From assembly GCA_965368175.1 (NCBI GenBank), contig CBDULX010000015.1:1-27180 (forward strand): a stretch of DNA of 27,180 bases. Direction: 5' to 3'. This DNA is from CBDULX01 sp965368175. Its GTDB lineage: Bacteria > Pseudomonadota > Gammaproteobacteria > SZUA-229. A program made the translations under genes and the position numbers. The notes under the pieces were generated by a model. The model saw only the letters and a program-made list of their open reading frames with translations, was not told the origin of the DNA and did no database searches. Shown here in pieces: positions 1-7,378 of the stretch (within the stretch, counting starts at the first letter, position 1; each line of letters begins with the position of its first letter).

Positions 1-46
1 CGTCGTGTGCGCCACCCCTGCGGGGCGCGGAAGAAGCGTCCGCGTC

Positions 47-71
47 AAAAAGTGCTTTCCTGCACTTTTTT
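47..71. terminator. Hairpin terminator, possibly bidirectional
   Basis: A perfect 9-bp stem (AAAAAGTGC / GCACTTTTT) closes a 6-base loop and is flanked by A and T runs, so it could terminate in either direction. No complete gene precedes it in the window; on the plus strand it would end a transcript entering from the left. The 46 bases before it are GC-rich with short inverted repeats and hold no gene I can support. Confidence 0.6.
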
Positions 72-112
72 CGAAACTGGTTCTCACCAAATACTGTCTT
101 TCCAACATACAT

Positions 113-150
113 AAAAAAAGGGGCCCCCTTGTCAGGGGACCCCTTTTTTT
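113..150 (-). terminator. Rho-independent terminator of tRNA-Ser
   Basis: A7-GGGG and CCCC-T7 arms enclose a second CCCC/GGGG pairing, giving a long stem with one C-A mismatch and a 6-base loop. It lies 5 bases beyond the 3' end of the minus-strand tRNA-Ser. The symmetric A and T tracts mean it could also work on the plus strand. Confidence 0.85.
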
Positions 151-155
151 ATGTA

Positions 156-245
156 TGGCGGAGAGACAGGGATTCGAACCCTGGGTAGGGATAAACCTAC
201 GCCGGTTTTCAAGACCGGTGCTTTCAACCGCTCAGCCATCTCTCC
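156..245 (-). tRNA. tRNA-Ser(UGA)
   Basis: The reverse complement folds as a 90-nt class II tRNA. The acceptor arm begins GGAGAGA and pairs with TCTCTCC near the 3' end, the CCA is encoded, and the T loop is the canonical GGTTCGAATCC. The anticodon loop reads CTTGAAA, giving anticodon TGA, which decodes UCA serine. A long variable arm (around TAGGTTTATCCCTA) is as expected for tRNA-Ser. The terminator hairpin directly follows and a candidate promoter precedes it, so it appears to be a single-gene transcription unit. Confidence 0.95.
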
Positions 246-265
246 AGATTCATCGCGTCGCGTTG

Positions 266-280
266 AGGGGCGCTAGAATA
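266..280 (-). promoter_or_regulatory. Candidate tRNA-Ser promoter, -10 and discriminator
   Basis: On the minus strand TATTCT (275-280) is followed by the GC-rich stretch AGCGCCCC, roughly 20-25 bases before the tRNA 5' end. A GC-rich discriminator after the -10 is typical of stringently controlled stable-RNA promoters. I see no clear -35 box at the right distance, so this is tentative. Confidence 0.4.
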
Positions 281-308
281 CATGAATTCACTCATCAAAA
301 CCAGACTT

Positions 309-338
309 TTGATTCAATATATTTGGAACTAATATAGT
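309..338 (+). promoter_or_regulatory. Candidate sigma70-type promoter for yccA
   Basis: TTGATT (309-314) and TATAGT (333-338) are separated by 18 bases, upstream of the yccA start at 402. This is a pattern match only; the AT-rich leader offers other possible -10 boxes. Confidence 0.4.
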
Positions 339-401
339 GTTTTACTGGTCTCTGAATGTGTTATTCTCTTTTGCACTTAACAAATATGAACAGGAAGGTC
401 T

Positions 402-1064
402 ATGAACGATCAGAACATTACCCTTAGCCGCTCTCAGGAATCGGTACTTGCTACTAATAAAGTCCTGAAAAATACTTATGCTCTGCTGTCCATGACACTG
501 CTCTTTAGTGCCGTACTAGCCTATGCCAGTATTGCCATGGGTCTTGGTCATGGTGCTGCATTAATTGCAAATATTGCAGCTATTGCCATGATATGGTTTG
601 TATTACCTCGCACGGCCAATTCCGCTGCCGGCATCCCTGTTATTTTTGCCGTCACCGGTCTATTTGGTATAGGCCTGGGGCCGATTTTGGCTCATTACCT
701 CGCAGTTAACCCAAGCATCGTGATGACGGCACTGGGTGGCACAGGTGTTATCTTCCTGGGCCTCTCTGGTTATGCCCTCACCACTCGTAAGGACTTCAGC
801 TTCATGGCTGGTTTCCTGATGGTGGGTATGCTGGTAGTGCTTGGTGCTGCCCTGCTGAACATTTTCCTGCAAATGCCGGTTATGTTCCTGGTGGTCAATG
901 CAGTCGTCATTATGCTGATGAGTGGTTTCATCCTGTATGAAACATCGTCTATCATCCATGGCGGTGAAACCAACTACATCATGGCTGCAGCCAGCATTTT
1001 CCTGTCACTGCTGAACATGTTTACTGCACTGTTACACCTGCTAGGTGCATTTTCTGATGACTAA
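402..1064 (+). CDS. yccA: Bax inhibitor-1/YccA family membrane protein
   Basis: This 220-aa protein matches the usual length (about 219 aa) and architecture of YccA: a short soluble N-terminus (about residues 1-25) followed by seven closely spaced hydrophobic segments and a short acidic tail (GAFSDD). Family hallmarks include the segment ILYETSSIIHGGETNYI near residues 178-194, with the conserved acidic and His residues of the BI-1 fold. In E. coli, YccA is an inner-membrane protein that associates with and is degraded by the FtsH protease complex; BI-1 relatives act as pH-dependent proton/calcium leak channels. A ribosome-binding site (AGGAAGG) precedes the ATG. The gene ends 20 bases before a strong terminator, so it is probably transcribed alone from the promoter near 309-338. 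Confidence 0.9.
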   Translation: MNDQNITLSRSQESVLATNKVLKNTYALLSMTLLFSAVLAYASIAMGLGHGAALIANIAAIAMIWFVLPRTANSAAGIPVIFAVTGLFGIGLGPILAHYLAVNPSIVMTALGGTGVIFLGLSGYALTTRKDFSFMAGFLMVGMLVVLGAALLNIFLQMPVMFLVVNAVVIMLMSGFILYETSSIIHGGETNYIMAAASIFLSLLNMFTALLHLLGAFSDD

Positions 1065-1084
1065 TTCACTGGATTGATCAGTGT

Positions 1085-1112
1085 AAAAAGCCCCGTTATG
1101 CGGGGCTTTTTT
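1085..1112 (+). terminator. Rho-independent terminator of yccA
   Basis: AAAAAGCCCCG / CGGGGCTTTTTT form an 11-bp stem with a 5-base loop (TTATG) and a T run. It separates yccA from the small membrane-protein gene that starts 25 bases later, which therefore depends on read-through or a promoter hidden in the hairpin region. Confidence 0.9.
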
Positions 1113-1137
1113 ATGTAACTCAACGAAGGTAAAAAAT

Positions 1138-1317
1138 ATGGACTGGATACAAATCGGTAGTGCGTTATTTCTGGGGGCTATGATGGTATTCATTTTCCCC
1201 CGCATGAGAGAAGCGGTAAAAAACTCGCCTAAAGGTTCTGCGCAGGACTGGATGGGCTTTATCATTCCTATTCTGGCGGTAATCGGCTTTATTATTTTAC
1301 TCATCATGATGGTTTAA
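1138..1317 (+). CDS. 59-aa small membrane protein, two predicted helices
   Basis: The frame runs ATG to TAA and encodes 59 residues beginning MDWIQIGSALFLGAMMVF. It has two hydrophobic segments, about residues 5-21 and 40-58, joined by a basic loop (PRMREAVKNSPKGSAQDW). Two helices with a positively charged hairpin loop predict a cytoplasmic loop with both termini in the periplasm. The start is supported by AAGGT about 7 bases upstream and by the clean membrane-protein composition. It lies between the yccA terminator and the trpD2-like gene. I do not recognise a named family and assign no function. It is easily missed because it is below common length cut-offs. Confidence 0.7.
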   Translation: MDWIQIGSALFLGAMMVFIFPRMREAVKNSPKGSAQDWMGFIIPILAVIGFIILLIMMV

Positions 1318-1394
1318 TTCCCGGAGTTCTCTGGGTTTAAATTTTTGCCGCCTGCCTTTATATTGCTCAGCAATTGTTATTGTTGAGACCCCCC

Positions 1395-2381
1395 ATGCAA
1401 GACGAACATCCATTTGCCCCCTATATTCGGATCCTTGGTAAAGGCAAACGCGGTTCACGCGGATTTACCCTGGAAGAAGCCTATGAATCCATGACTATGA
1501 TTCTGAAAGACAAAGTCACTGCTGAACAACTGGGTGCCTTCCTCATGCTGCTTCGAGTCAAGGAAGAAACGGCAGAAGAGGTGGCTGGATTTGTACGGGC
1601 CATACGTGATTTCATCCACAGCCCCGATTCCCCCAAAGCAGATCTCGACTGGTCCTCCTACGCGGGCAAGCGACGCCACTCACCCTGGTATGTACTGAGC
1701 GCGCTGTTGCTGGCGGAAAATGGCATACGGGTATGCATGCATGGCGCAGAAGGACACACCGCTGGCCGGGTTTACACTTCAGAAGTACTCACTCCACTGG
1801 GAATTGGTGTTGCCAGCACACTGGATGAGGCTGTAGAGCATATTAATGAAAAAAACTTTTGTTATATGCCATTGGACGCCATTAGTACACGCCTCAAGGA
1901 CATCATCGAGTTGCGACCTTTTCTCGGTTTACGTTCGCCTGTTCACACTGTGGGCCGTATGATCAATCCTCTGCATGCACCCTGCTGCATTCAGGCCATA
2001 TTCCATCCCGGCTACCAGAAGGTACACCAGCAAGCTGCGCAAATCATGGGTGAATCCAGCCTTGCAGTATTCAAAGGTGAAGCGGGTGAGGTAGAACGCA
2101 ATCCGGACACTGAATGCACCGTCTCGTATGTATATGGTAAGGAAATGTTTGATGAAGTGTGGCCACCACTGTTCGAAAAACGCCATATGAAAGAAGAAAA
2201 TCTGCACCCTCAACGACTGGCTTCTGTCTGGCGAGGAGAGGAAATCAATGAATACGGCGCAGCTGCCACAGTGGCCACCGCAGCCATAGCCCTAAAACTT
2301 ATGGCTAAAGCCGATTCTCCAGCCGATGCCATGGAAAAAGCAGAAGCCATGTGGAATAAACGAAATAAATCTCGCCACTAA
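1395..2381 (+). CDS. TrpD2/YbiB-type phosphoribosyltransferase-like protein
   Basis: The 328-aa product looks like the glycosyltransferase family 3 relatives of anthranilate phosphoribosyltransferase (TrpD2, E. coli YbiB). The N-terminal helical domain carries GFTLEEAYESM and QLGAFLMLLRVKEET (about residues 22-60). The catalytic-type domain follows, but the PRPP-binding GTGGD loop of true TrpD is not evident; the corresponding place reads YAGKRRHSPWY. Established work on YbiB describes a nucleic-acid-binding dimer induced by the SOS response rather than a tryptophan-pathway enzyme, and no trp genes are nearby. I chose the ATG at 1395 because the family begins close to HPFAPYIRILGKGKRG; a TTG at 1374 would add seven residues. 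Neither start has a strong ribosome-binding site. Confidence 0.8.
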   Translation: MQDEHPFAPYIRILGKGKRGSRGFTLEEAYESMTMILKDKVTAEQLGAFLMLLRVKEETAEEVAGFVRAIRDFIHSPDSPKADLDWSSYAGKRRHSPWYVLSALLLAENGIRVCMHGAEGHTAGRVYTSEVLTPLGIGVASTLDEAVEHINEKNFCYMPLDAISTRLKDIIELRPFLGLRSPVHTVGRMINPLHAPCCIQAIFHPGYQKVHQQAAQIMGESSLAVFKGEAGEVERNPDTECTVSYVYGKEMFDEVWPPLFEKRHMKEENLHPQRLASVWRGEEINEYGAAATVATAAIALKLMAKADSPADAMEKAEAMWNKRNKSRH

Positions 2382-2415
2382 ACTTATCATTTATATCAAG
2401 TGTTGTTATATTATT

Positions 2416-2444
2416 TACGCCTTCAATCAAACATTGGAGGCGTA
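2416..2444 (+). other. Strong 12-bp hairpin between trpD2-like and methyltransferase genes
   Basis: TACGCCTTCAAT and ATTGGAGGCGTA pair over 12 positions (one G-T wobble in the RNA) around a 5-base loop CAAAC. It begins 34 bases after the trpD2-like stop. No U tract follows, so it is not a textbook terminator. It could be an mRNA 3'-end stabiliser for trpD2-like or a structured leader of the methyltransferase gene. Confidence 0.6.
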
Positions 2445-2526
2445 TGCATTTGGGTTATGCAAAATACTAAAAACTTCGCCCAGATGGCAACTACAAAAAT
2501 GAATTAATATATAACAGGAATTTAAT

Positions 2527-3354
2527 ATGCCTTCATCTAGTAGCTTAACCGAAATAAATGGTCTGAAAGTCAATACAGCACTGCGTTTTTATCATGAAAT
2601 TCTAGGGCTGGATCAATTACATTATGGCCTCTGGGAAAATGACGCCTTCGATATGGATGGCCTTAAAATTGCCCAGGAGCGTTACAGTGATCACCTGATT
2701 TCCTACTTCCCGGAGTCAGTCAAAACAGTACTGGACGTGGGTGCCGGCACCGGAGCCACATCAGAAAAACTGAAAGCCAGAGGCTATAATGTTGAGGCCC
2801 TGTCACCTGACCCCTACCAACAGTATCTGTTCGAAAAAAACCGCAATGTGGATTTCCACCTGGCGAAATTTCAGGAATTCAAACCGCAGAAAAAGTACGA
2901 TCTGGTATTAATGAGTGAGTCCTGCCAGTACATTCCCCTGGAGGGTCTGTTCAGGAATGTCATGGCCTGCACACCTGGCGGTTATCTGCTAATCAACGAT
3001 TATTTTATCAGCAATCCAGATAACACAGCCATGTCACGCAGCGGCCATAACATAGAAGAGTTCATTCAAATGGCGAACTCTTTCGACTTTAAATTACTCA
3101 GGGAAGAAGACATTACTGAAAAAGCGGCCATTAGCCTGGATCTGGCCAGGAGCTGGATTGAACGTTTCGTATTACCCAGTCTGGATCTGGTCACCTATTC
3201 GTTCCAGCTCAAGCACCCTCGCCTGTATGGTATTCTGAGCTGGTTGCTAAAGAAAAAGGTCAATAAGTTTAATGATGACATCAGCCTGCTGGATTCCGAG
3301 CACTTCAAACGAGTGAAGCGTTACAAGATTATGTTATTCAGAATACCCGGTTAA
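2527..3354 (+). CDS. Class I SAM-dependent methyltransferase
   Basis: The 275-aa protein contains the SAM-binding motif I VLDVGAGTGATSEKL (about residues 67-81), an acidic residue near the end of the second strand (VEALSPDP), and motif IV-like YDLVLMSESCQYI (about 124-136). The N-terminal stretch LRFYHEILGLDQLHYGLW resembles methyltransferases acting on small molecules or lipids, with a helical lid before the Rossmann core. There is no signal peptide or membrane helix, so it should be cytoplasmic. AACAGGAA supplies a ribosome-binding site. The gene is monocistronic between an AT-rich leader and a terminator. The substrate cannot be deduced from the sequence. Confidence 0.8.
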   Translation: MPSSSSLTEINGLKVNTALRFYHEILGLDQLHYGLWENDAFDMDGLKIAQERYSDHLISYFPESVKTVLDVGAGTGATSEKLKARGYNVEALSPDPYQQYLFEKNRNVDFHLAKFQEFKPQKKYDLVLMSESCQYIPLEGLFRNVMACTPGGYLLINDYFISNPDNTAMSRSGHNIEEFIQMANSFDFKLLREEDITEKAAISLDLARSWIERFVLPSLDLVTYSFQLKHPRLYGILSWLLKKKVNKFNDDISLLDSEHFKRVKRYKIMLFRIPG

Positions 3355-3367
3355 TTATTAATCTATC

Positions 3368-3399
3368 AAAGCCTCTTGCCTGGAAGCCTGAGGCTTTTT
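3368..3399. terminator. Bidirectional terminator between convergent genes
   Basis: AAAGCCTC and GAGGCTTT pair around a 14-base loop, followed by a T run on the plus strand and an A run on the other side. It lies exactly between the methyltransferase stop (3354) and the tilS stop (3399), so it probably ends both. Confidence 0.75.
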
Positions 3400-4715
3400 C
3401 ATTCCAGACTGATCAGTTCAGGAAACAGCCCAGCTTCATCGCCAGCAACTTTGTACTCATCCGCCACCCAGTAACCGGCCACGGCAATTAAATCATCGTT
3501 CTGATAAATAAGGGGAATCCGATCTCTAAGCCAGGGCGGGACTTCAGCCTCCTGAAACAGTTTTTTCAGGGAATGGTGGCCCTGGCGCCCTGCTGGACAA
3601 ATTCTTTCACCGCCCTGACGAAAACGTACCTGCAAGCCTGGTTCTATACGTTTTTTATCCAGTCCCAGGCCAGTGTATGATTTCATCACTAGCGTTTGCT
3701 GCAAAGAGGCAATTTCCATCATCTGGTTGATCGGCCATTCCAGCGTCAGTGTATGATCATGATCAAGGCTGATAAAGGCATAAATATGGTCCTTGAAACG
3801 ATGCATTTCAGCCCCCGACCAGTGTACTTCAGGATTAGCATCATCCGCAGAAAACAACATCTGTTTCAACATCTGATTCAGAACCTGACGGGAAGGTGTA
3901 GGCAAGTGATGCTGCTTAATCCAGTATCTCAATAGATTCCGCTGCCGTTCTTCACTAAGACCAGACAGGCCACCAACGGTTAAACCGGCTGTTTTCACTG
4001 TTAACTGTCTGAGATCCTGTTCGGCCAGCTGCTCCAGTAAATACTTGTTTTCCGCCTGCTGTTCAGCTGCCAGGGCTAAAGTCTGGTTAATGGCCGGCCA
4101 CCTTTGATATAGCACAGGCATTAATTGAAGACGCAGAAAATTACGATCGTAGCGATGATGTAGATTGCTGGGGTCCTCCACCCAGCTCAAACCCTGTTGT
4201 TTTGCATAGGCAAGAATGCTCTTACGACTGACACCCAACAATGGCCTGACATGCCAGCCATTAGAAAACTGAGTCACCGCCGGCATGGCAGCCAGACCGG
4301 CGGCGCCGGTACCACGAAATAGCTGCAATAACAGGGTTTCAGCCTGATCATCCTGGTGCTGCGCGGTAAGCAGGCAATCTTCATCAGCAATGAGTTTGGC
4401 CAGTGCCTGATATCGCGCCATCCGGGCTGCTGCTTCCGGGCTTTCCCCTGGCTCAGGGTGAGCCTGTACGGCTATCACCCGAAAAGGAACGTTCAGGGCC
4501 CTGCAACTGCTCTCACAGTGCACAGCCCAGTCCTTTGACTCGGCCTGCAGGCCATGATCGATGTACACCGCTTGAAAATTGAGCCCATTCTGGGCCATCA
4601 GATGTAACAAAACCTGGGAGTCGACACCACCACTGTAGGCCAACCACCAGGTTTTGACGGAGTTTGCAGCCGGAAACCGCTCCAGAAACTCAAGCAGTGT
4701 CCCGGAATTTAACAT
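3399..4715 (-). CDS. tilS: tRNA(Ile)-lysidine synthase
   Basis: TilS converts C34 of the CAU-anticodon tRNA-Ile to lysidine, using ATP and lysine, which switches the tRNA from Met to Ile identity. The 438-aa protein has the PP-loop ATPase motif AYSGGVDSQ (residues about 26-34). Other conserved features are the downstream His-Gln-Asp segment TAQHQDDQAETLLLQLFRG, the central substrate-binding region and the C-terminal TilS domain (FRQGGERICPAGRQGHHSLKKLF onward, given here in part). Length matches E. coli TilS (432 aa). Its start overlaps the accA stop in a TGATG arrangement, implying translational coupling. The accA-tilS order is seen in other gammaproteobacteria. The gene is essential in most bacteria. 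Confidence 0.95.
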   Translation of the reverse strand: MLNSGTLLEFLERFPAANSVKTWWLAYSGGVDSQVLLHLMAQNGLNFQAVYIDHGLQAESKDWAVHCESSCRALNVPFRVIAVQAHPEPGESPEAAARMARYQALAKLIADEDCLLTAQHQDDQAETLLLQLFRGTGAAGLAAMPAVTQFSNGWHVRPLLGVSRKSILAYAKQQGLSWVEDPSNLHHRYDRNFLRLQLMPVLYQRWPAINQTLALAAEQQAENKYLLEQLAEQDLRQLTVKTAGLTVGGLSGLSEERQRNLLRYWIKQHHLPTPSRQVLNQMLKQMLFSADDANPEVHWSGAEMHRFKDHIYAFISLDHDHTLTLEWPINQMMEIASLQQTLVMKSYTGLGLDKKRIEPGLQVRFRQGGERICPAGRQGHHSLKKLFQEAEVPPWLRDRIPLIYQNDDLIAVAGYWVADEYKVAGDEAGLFPELISLE

Positions 4716-5677
4716 CAGGAAACTTCGTTATAGTGCCCGTAGCTCATGAGCCGCTGATAACGGGTTTCGAGCAGTTTATCCAGTCCCATCTGATCCAGAT
4801 TTTCCAGACTGTCCAGCAGGCTCTGCTTGATGTTACTGGCGGTGGCGTCCACATCACGATAAGCACTGCCCAGAGGCTCATCAATGATGCCATCGATCAG
4901 CTCCAGCTCTTTCAGGCGGGATGAGGTAATACCCAGGGCTTCAGCTGCATCCTGAGCCTTATCGGCACTCTTCCACAGGATAGAGGCACAACCTTCGGGG
5001 GATATCACCGAATAGGTGCTGTATTGCAGCATCATTAACCGGTCACCGACACCAATAGCCAGTGCGCCCCCAGAGCCCCCTTCACCGATAACGGTGCAGA
5101 TGATGGGGGTTTTCAGTGCCGCCATTTCAAACAGATTACGGGCTATGGCTTCCGACTGACCTCGCTCCTCAGCCCCTATACCTGGATAAGCCCCGGGTGT
5201 GTCGATAAAAGTAATTACCGGAATTTTAAAGCGCTCCGCCATTTTCATCAGACGCAGTGCCTTACGATAACCTTCCGGGCGAGGCATACCAAAATTACGT
5301 TTGATTTTTTCCTTGGTGTCACGCCCTTTCTGCTGACCTATAATCATCACCGAACGACCATCCAGGCGTGCAATTCCCCCCACGATAGCGTAATCATCGG
5401 CAAACGCACGGTCACCGTGCAATTCCTGAAAATCGGTAAAAATCCGATCAATATAATCCAGGGTATAAGGGCGTTGTGGATGACGAGCTAACTGGGAAGT
5501 TTGCCAGGGTGTCAGTTTGTTAAAAATGGATTCCGTCAAACTGCGGCATTTATCCTGCAGGCGGGAAATTTCATCACTGATATTGATCTCAGTATCATCC
5601 CCCACAAAACGTAATTCTTCTATCTTGGCCTCAAGTTCGGCAATTGGCTGTTCAAAATCAAGAAAATTTGGATTCAT
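4715..5677 (-). CDS. accA: Acetyl-CoA carboxylase carboxyltransferase subunit alpha
   Basis: AccA pairs with AccD to transfer the carboxyl group from carboxybiotin to acetyl-CoA, the committed step of fatty-acid synthesis. The 320-aa length equals the family norm (319 in E. coli). The N-terminus NFLDFEQPIAELEAKIEEL is nearly that of E. coli AccA, which fixes the start. Conserved crotonase-fold segments follow: TPWQTSQLARHPQRPY, GRSVMIIGQQKGRDTKEK, TPGAYPGIGAEERGQ and the glycine-rich oxyanion region GEGGSGGALAIG. It heads an operon with tilS. No clear ribosome-binding site is visible before the ATG. The 133 bases between the start and the MITE should contain its promoter, but I cannot single one out. 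Confidence 0.97.
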   Translation of the reverse strand: MNPNFLDFEQPIAELEAKIEELRFVGDDTEINISDEISRLQDKCRSLTESIFNKLTPWQTSQLARHPQRPYTLDYIDRIFTDFQELHGDRAFADDYAIVGGIARLDGRSVMIIGQQKGRDTKEKIKRNFGMPRPEGYRKALRLMKMAERFKIPVITFIDTPGAYPGIGAEERGQSEAIARNLFEMAALKTPIICTVIGEGGSGGALAIGVGDRLMMLQYSTYSVISPEGCASILWKSADKAQDAAEALGITSSRLKELELIDGIIDEPLGSAYRDVDATASNIKQSLLDSLENLDQMGLDKLLETRYQRLMSYGHYNEVS

Positions 5678-5810
5678 TATATTATCTGGCCACTACTTTT
5701 ATGCGGTTAAGCTTGCTCAGCATTTTGAACGGCAATGATAACGCGCCCTCGCACCGGTTCCAAGATATTAAAGGCATGTTTTATGAACTATTACCGAAAT
5801 TGTTAATATT

Positions 5811-6124
5811 TAGGGCACCTCTATTAATTCTGGATATACCAGATTGAGATTTAAAATTCGTCAGATCACGGCCAGACCGCACGTAATAGCAGGCTATTGC
5901 GAAGATAACGCATAGGACATACTAATGCCACGGGTGCAGGAACCTACAGGGATGTAGGGAAGTAGAGTAACGCAGGACGATGTTAAAGGAATAACAAGTG
6001 TCTCGTGAGGGCATGGATAGCCCGCAGAGACTCAGTTACCGAGATGCACAGTAGTGGCGTGCAACGTAGATATGACGATTTTTAAACTCAAGATGCTTAT
6101 TCACCAATTAATAGAGGTGCCCTA
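5811..6124. mobile_element. 314-bp MITE-like element with 19-bp perfect terminal inverted repeats
   Basis: The left end TAGGGCACCTCTATTAATT (5811-5829) is the exact reverse complement of 6106-6124. The symmetry continues imperfectly to about 60 bases from each end (for example GAGATTTAAAATTCGTCA inside the left arm against TTGAGTTTAAAAATCGTCA from the right). The terminal TA on both sides could be a duplicated TA target. The interior has further hairpins, such as GTCTC-GTGA-GGGC pairing with GCCC-GCA-GAGAC near 6000-6030. It has no reading frame of useful size, so it would need a transposase in trans, of a TA-targeting IS630/Tc1-like or IS5-like type. It fills most of the 492-base gap between truD and accA. 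Confidence 0.8.
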
Positions 6125-6169
6125 TAGCCCCAAACCCCTCATGTACAAAACATGTTTGAGGACACTTCA

Positions 6170-7225
6170 TTAATTATTATCCTGTGGTGACTGATCCACC
6201 AGTTCACGGACCAGCATGGTGGCATATGTGCCGGAAGGCAGGCAAAATTGCAGCTCAAGGGTCTGTTCATCCTGCCATTGCCACTTCAATTGATCGGGTA
6301 TTAGCCTCAGTGCCCGTCGCTCCTGTTTCAGACCGGCAGCTTCCAGCCCTTGCGCCAATATAGGCATCTGGTCGACTATACTCTGTTCCAGCAATACACA
6401 ATCAGCTTCTGCCATAGACCGCCCTCGACCCCATAATGGTCCAGTAGGGTGCAGTTCTCTGGACCTTACCCGTGCCTTCAGGTCGGCACTGCCATCGTCG
6501 GAAAAACATGCGCTCTTACCATCCAGCATCAGTACATCGCCAGTAATAAAATGATTCCAGTCGCCTCTCCCAACCCGTTCACTCAAAACCCGATTAAATA
6601 ACCAGGAACGGGCAGCTGATAGATACAGGCTTTTCTGGTGTCTCTTCATGCGCCCTGCCCCCCCCTGAAACAGGCGCTCGGCCTTCTCCAGATTGGCCAT
6701 ATCATGACCAAAGCGTTGTTCACCAAAATAATTAGGTATTCCAGCCTGTGAAATATGTGCCAGTCTTTGTTCCAGCTCATTCCTGTCGCCCCTGATCTCT
6801 CGAATCCATAGTTTGAAACAGTTTCCACTAAGTGTGCCACGTTTCAGCTTACGATCATGGCGCCTGTGCTGTAAAACCTCGACACCTTCGATACTCAAAC
6901 TGGATAAATCTGGATCCTCCAGCCCTGGCAGGTGGATACTGAACCACTGAGTGGTCACACCATGGCGATCTTTCAATCCGGCATAACCAACGGCCATGGC
7001 TTTAACCTGCGCCCACTTAGCCAGTTGACCGGCCAGCCAGTCGGTATTACAACCGGTTTTCTGAATTTGTAGCCACAGATGTTCTCCTTCTCCGGAAGGA
7101 ATTACAGGCATAATCTCATCGACTCTGAAATCCTCATCCTGAGTTTTAATGATCCCGGTGGATAATGGCTGCCCATAGGCGCGATGTAAGGAACTGAATA
7201 AATACAAAGGTGAGAACCTGGCCAT
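6170..7225 (-). CDS. truD: tRNA pseudouridine(13) synthase
   Basis: TruD isomerises U13 of tRNA-Glu to pseudouridine. The catalytic motif GLKDRHGVTTQWF carries the family aspartate at residue 86. Other conserved pieces are HLWLQIQKTGCNTDWLA, HDRKLKRGTLSGNCF, GIPNYFGEQRFG and SLYLSAARSWLFN. The longest frame would start at 7366, but the first 47 codons have no family counterpart. The ATG at 7225 gives MARFSPLYLFSSLHRAYGQP, which aligns with the E. coli start and yields 351 aa (E. coli 349). No good ribosome-binding site is seen for either. It is divergent from the tetR gene, leaving a 153-bp shared regulatory region. In enterobacteria truD sits with ispF and surE; neither is present here. Confidence 0.93.
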   Translation of the reverse strand: MARFSPLYLFSSLHRAYGQPLSTGIIKTQDEDFRVDEIMPVIPSGEGEHLWLQIQKTGCNTDWLAGQLAKWAQVKAMAVGYAGLKDRHGVTTQWFSIHLPGLEDPDLSSLSIEGVEVLQHRRHDRKLKRGTLSGNCFKLWIREIRGDRNELEQRLAHISQAGIPNYFGEQRFGHDMANLEKAERLFQGGAGRMKRHQKSLYLSAARSWLFNRVLSERVGRGDWNHFITGDVLMLDGKSACFSDDGSADLKARVRSRELHPTGPLWGRGRSMAEADCVLLEQSIVDQMPILAQGLEAAGLKQERRALRLIPDQLKWQWQDEQTLELQFCLPSGTYATMLVRELVDQSPQDNN

Positions 7226-7378
7226 AAATAAGAAAATTCTGATGACCTTAAGTACAAATTCTGTTCCGGTCAACCATTGATTGAAGGCCATCAGAGTATA
7301 GTGAGTCATTCCCTGCAAGCAGCAAACAGGAAAATGGCATATTGATATATTTTGACTCAACGTCATAATTAGCGCCAG

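Noticed and set aside
5..337. 110-codon plus-strand frame through the first 340 bases
   Set aside because: It runs through two hairpin terminators and the tRNA-Ser gene on the other strand, and the product has no recognisable domain or composition.
660..959. Antisense frame over yccA
   Set aside because: Shadow of the real gene; His/Gln/Thr-rich composition and no ribosome-binding site.
6124..6169. Possible truD terminator (CATGT/ACATG hairpin)
   Set aside because: The stem is interrupted and there is no T tract on the minus strand.
7226..7366. N-terminal extension of TruD to 398 aa
   Set aside because: The extra 47 residues have no family counterpart and would reach within 12 bases of the divergent tetR start.
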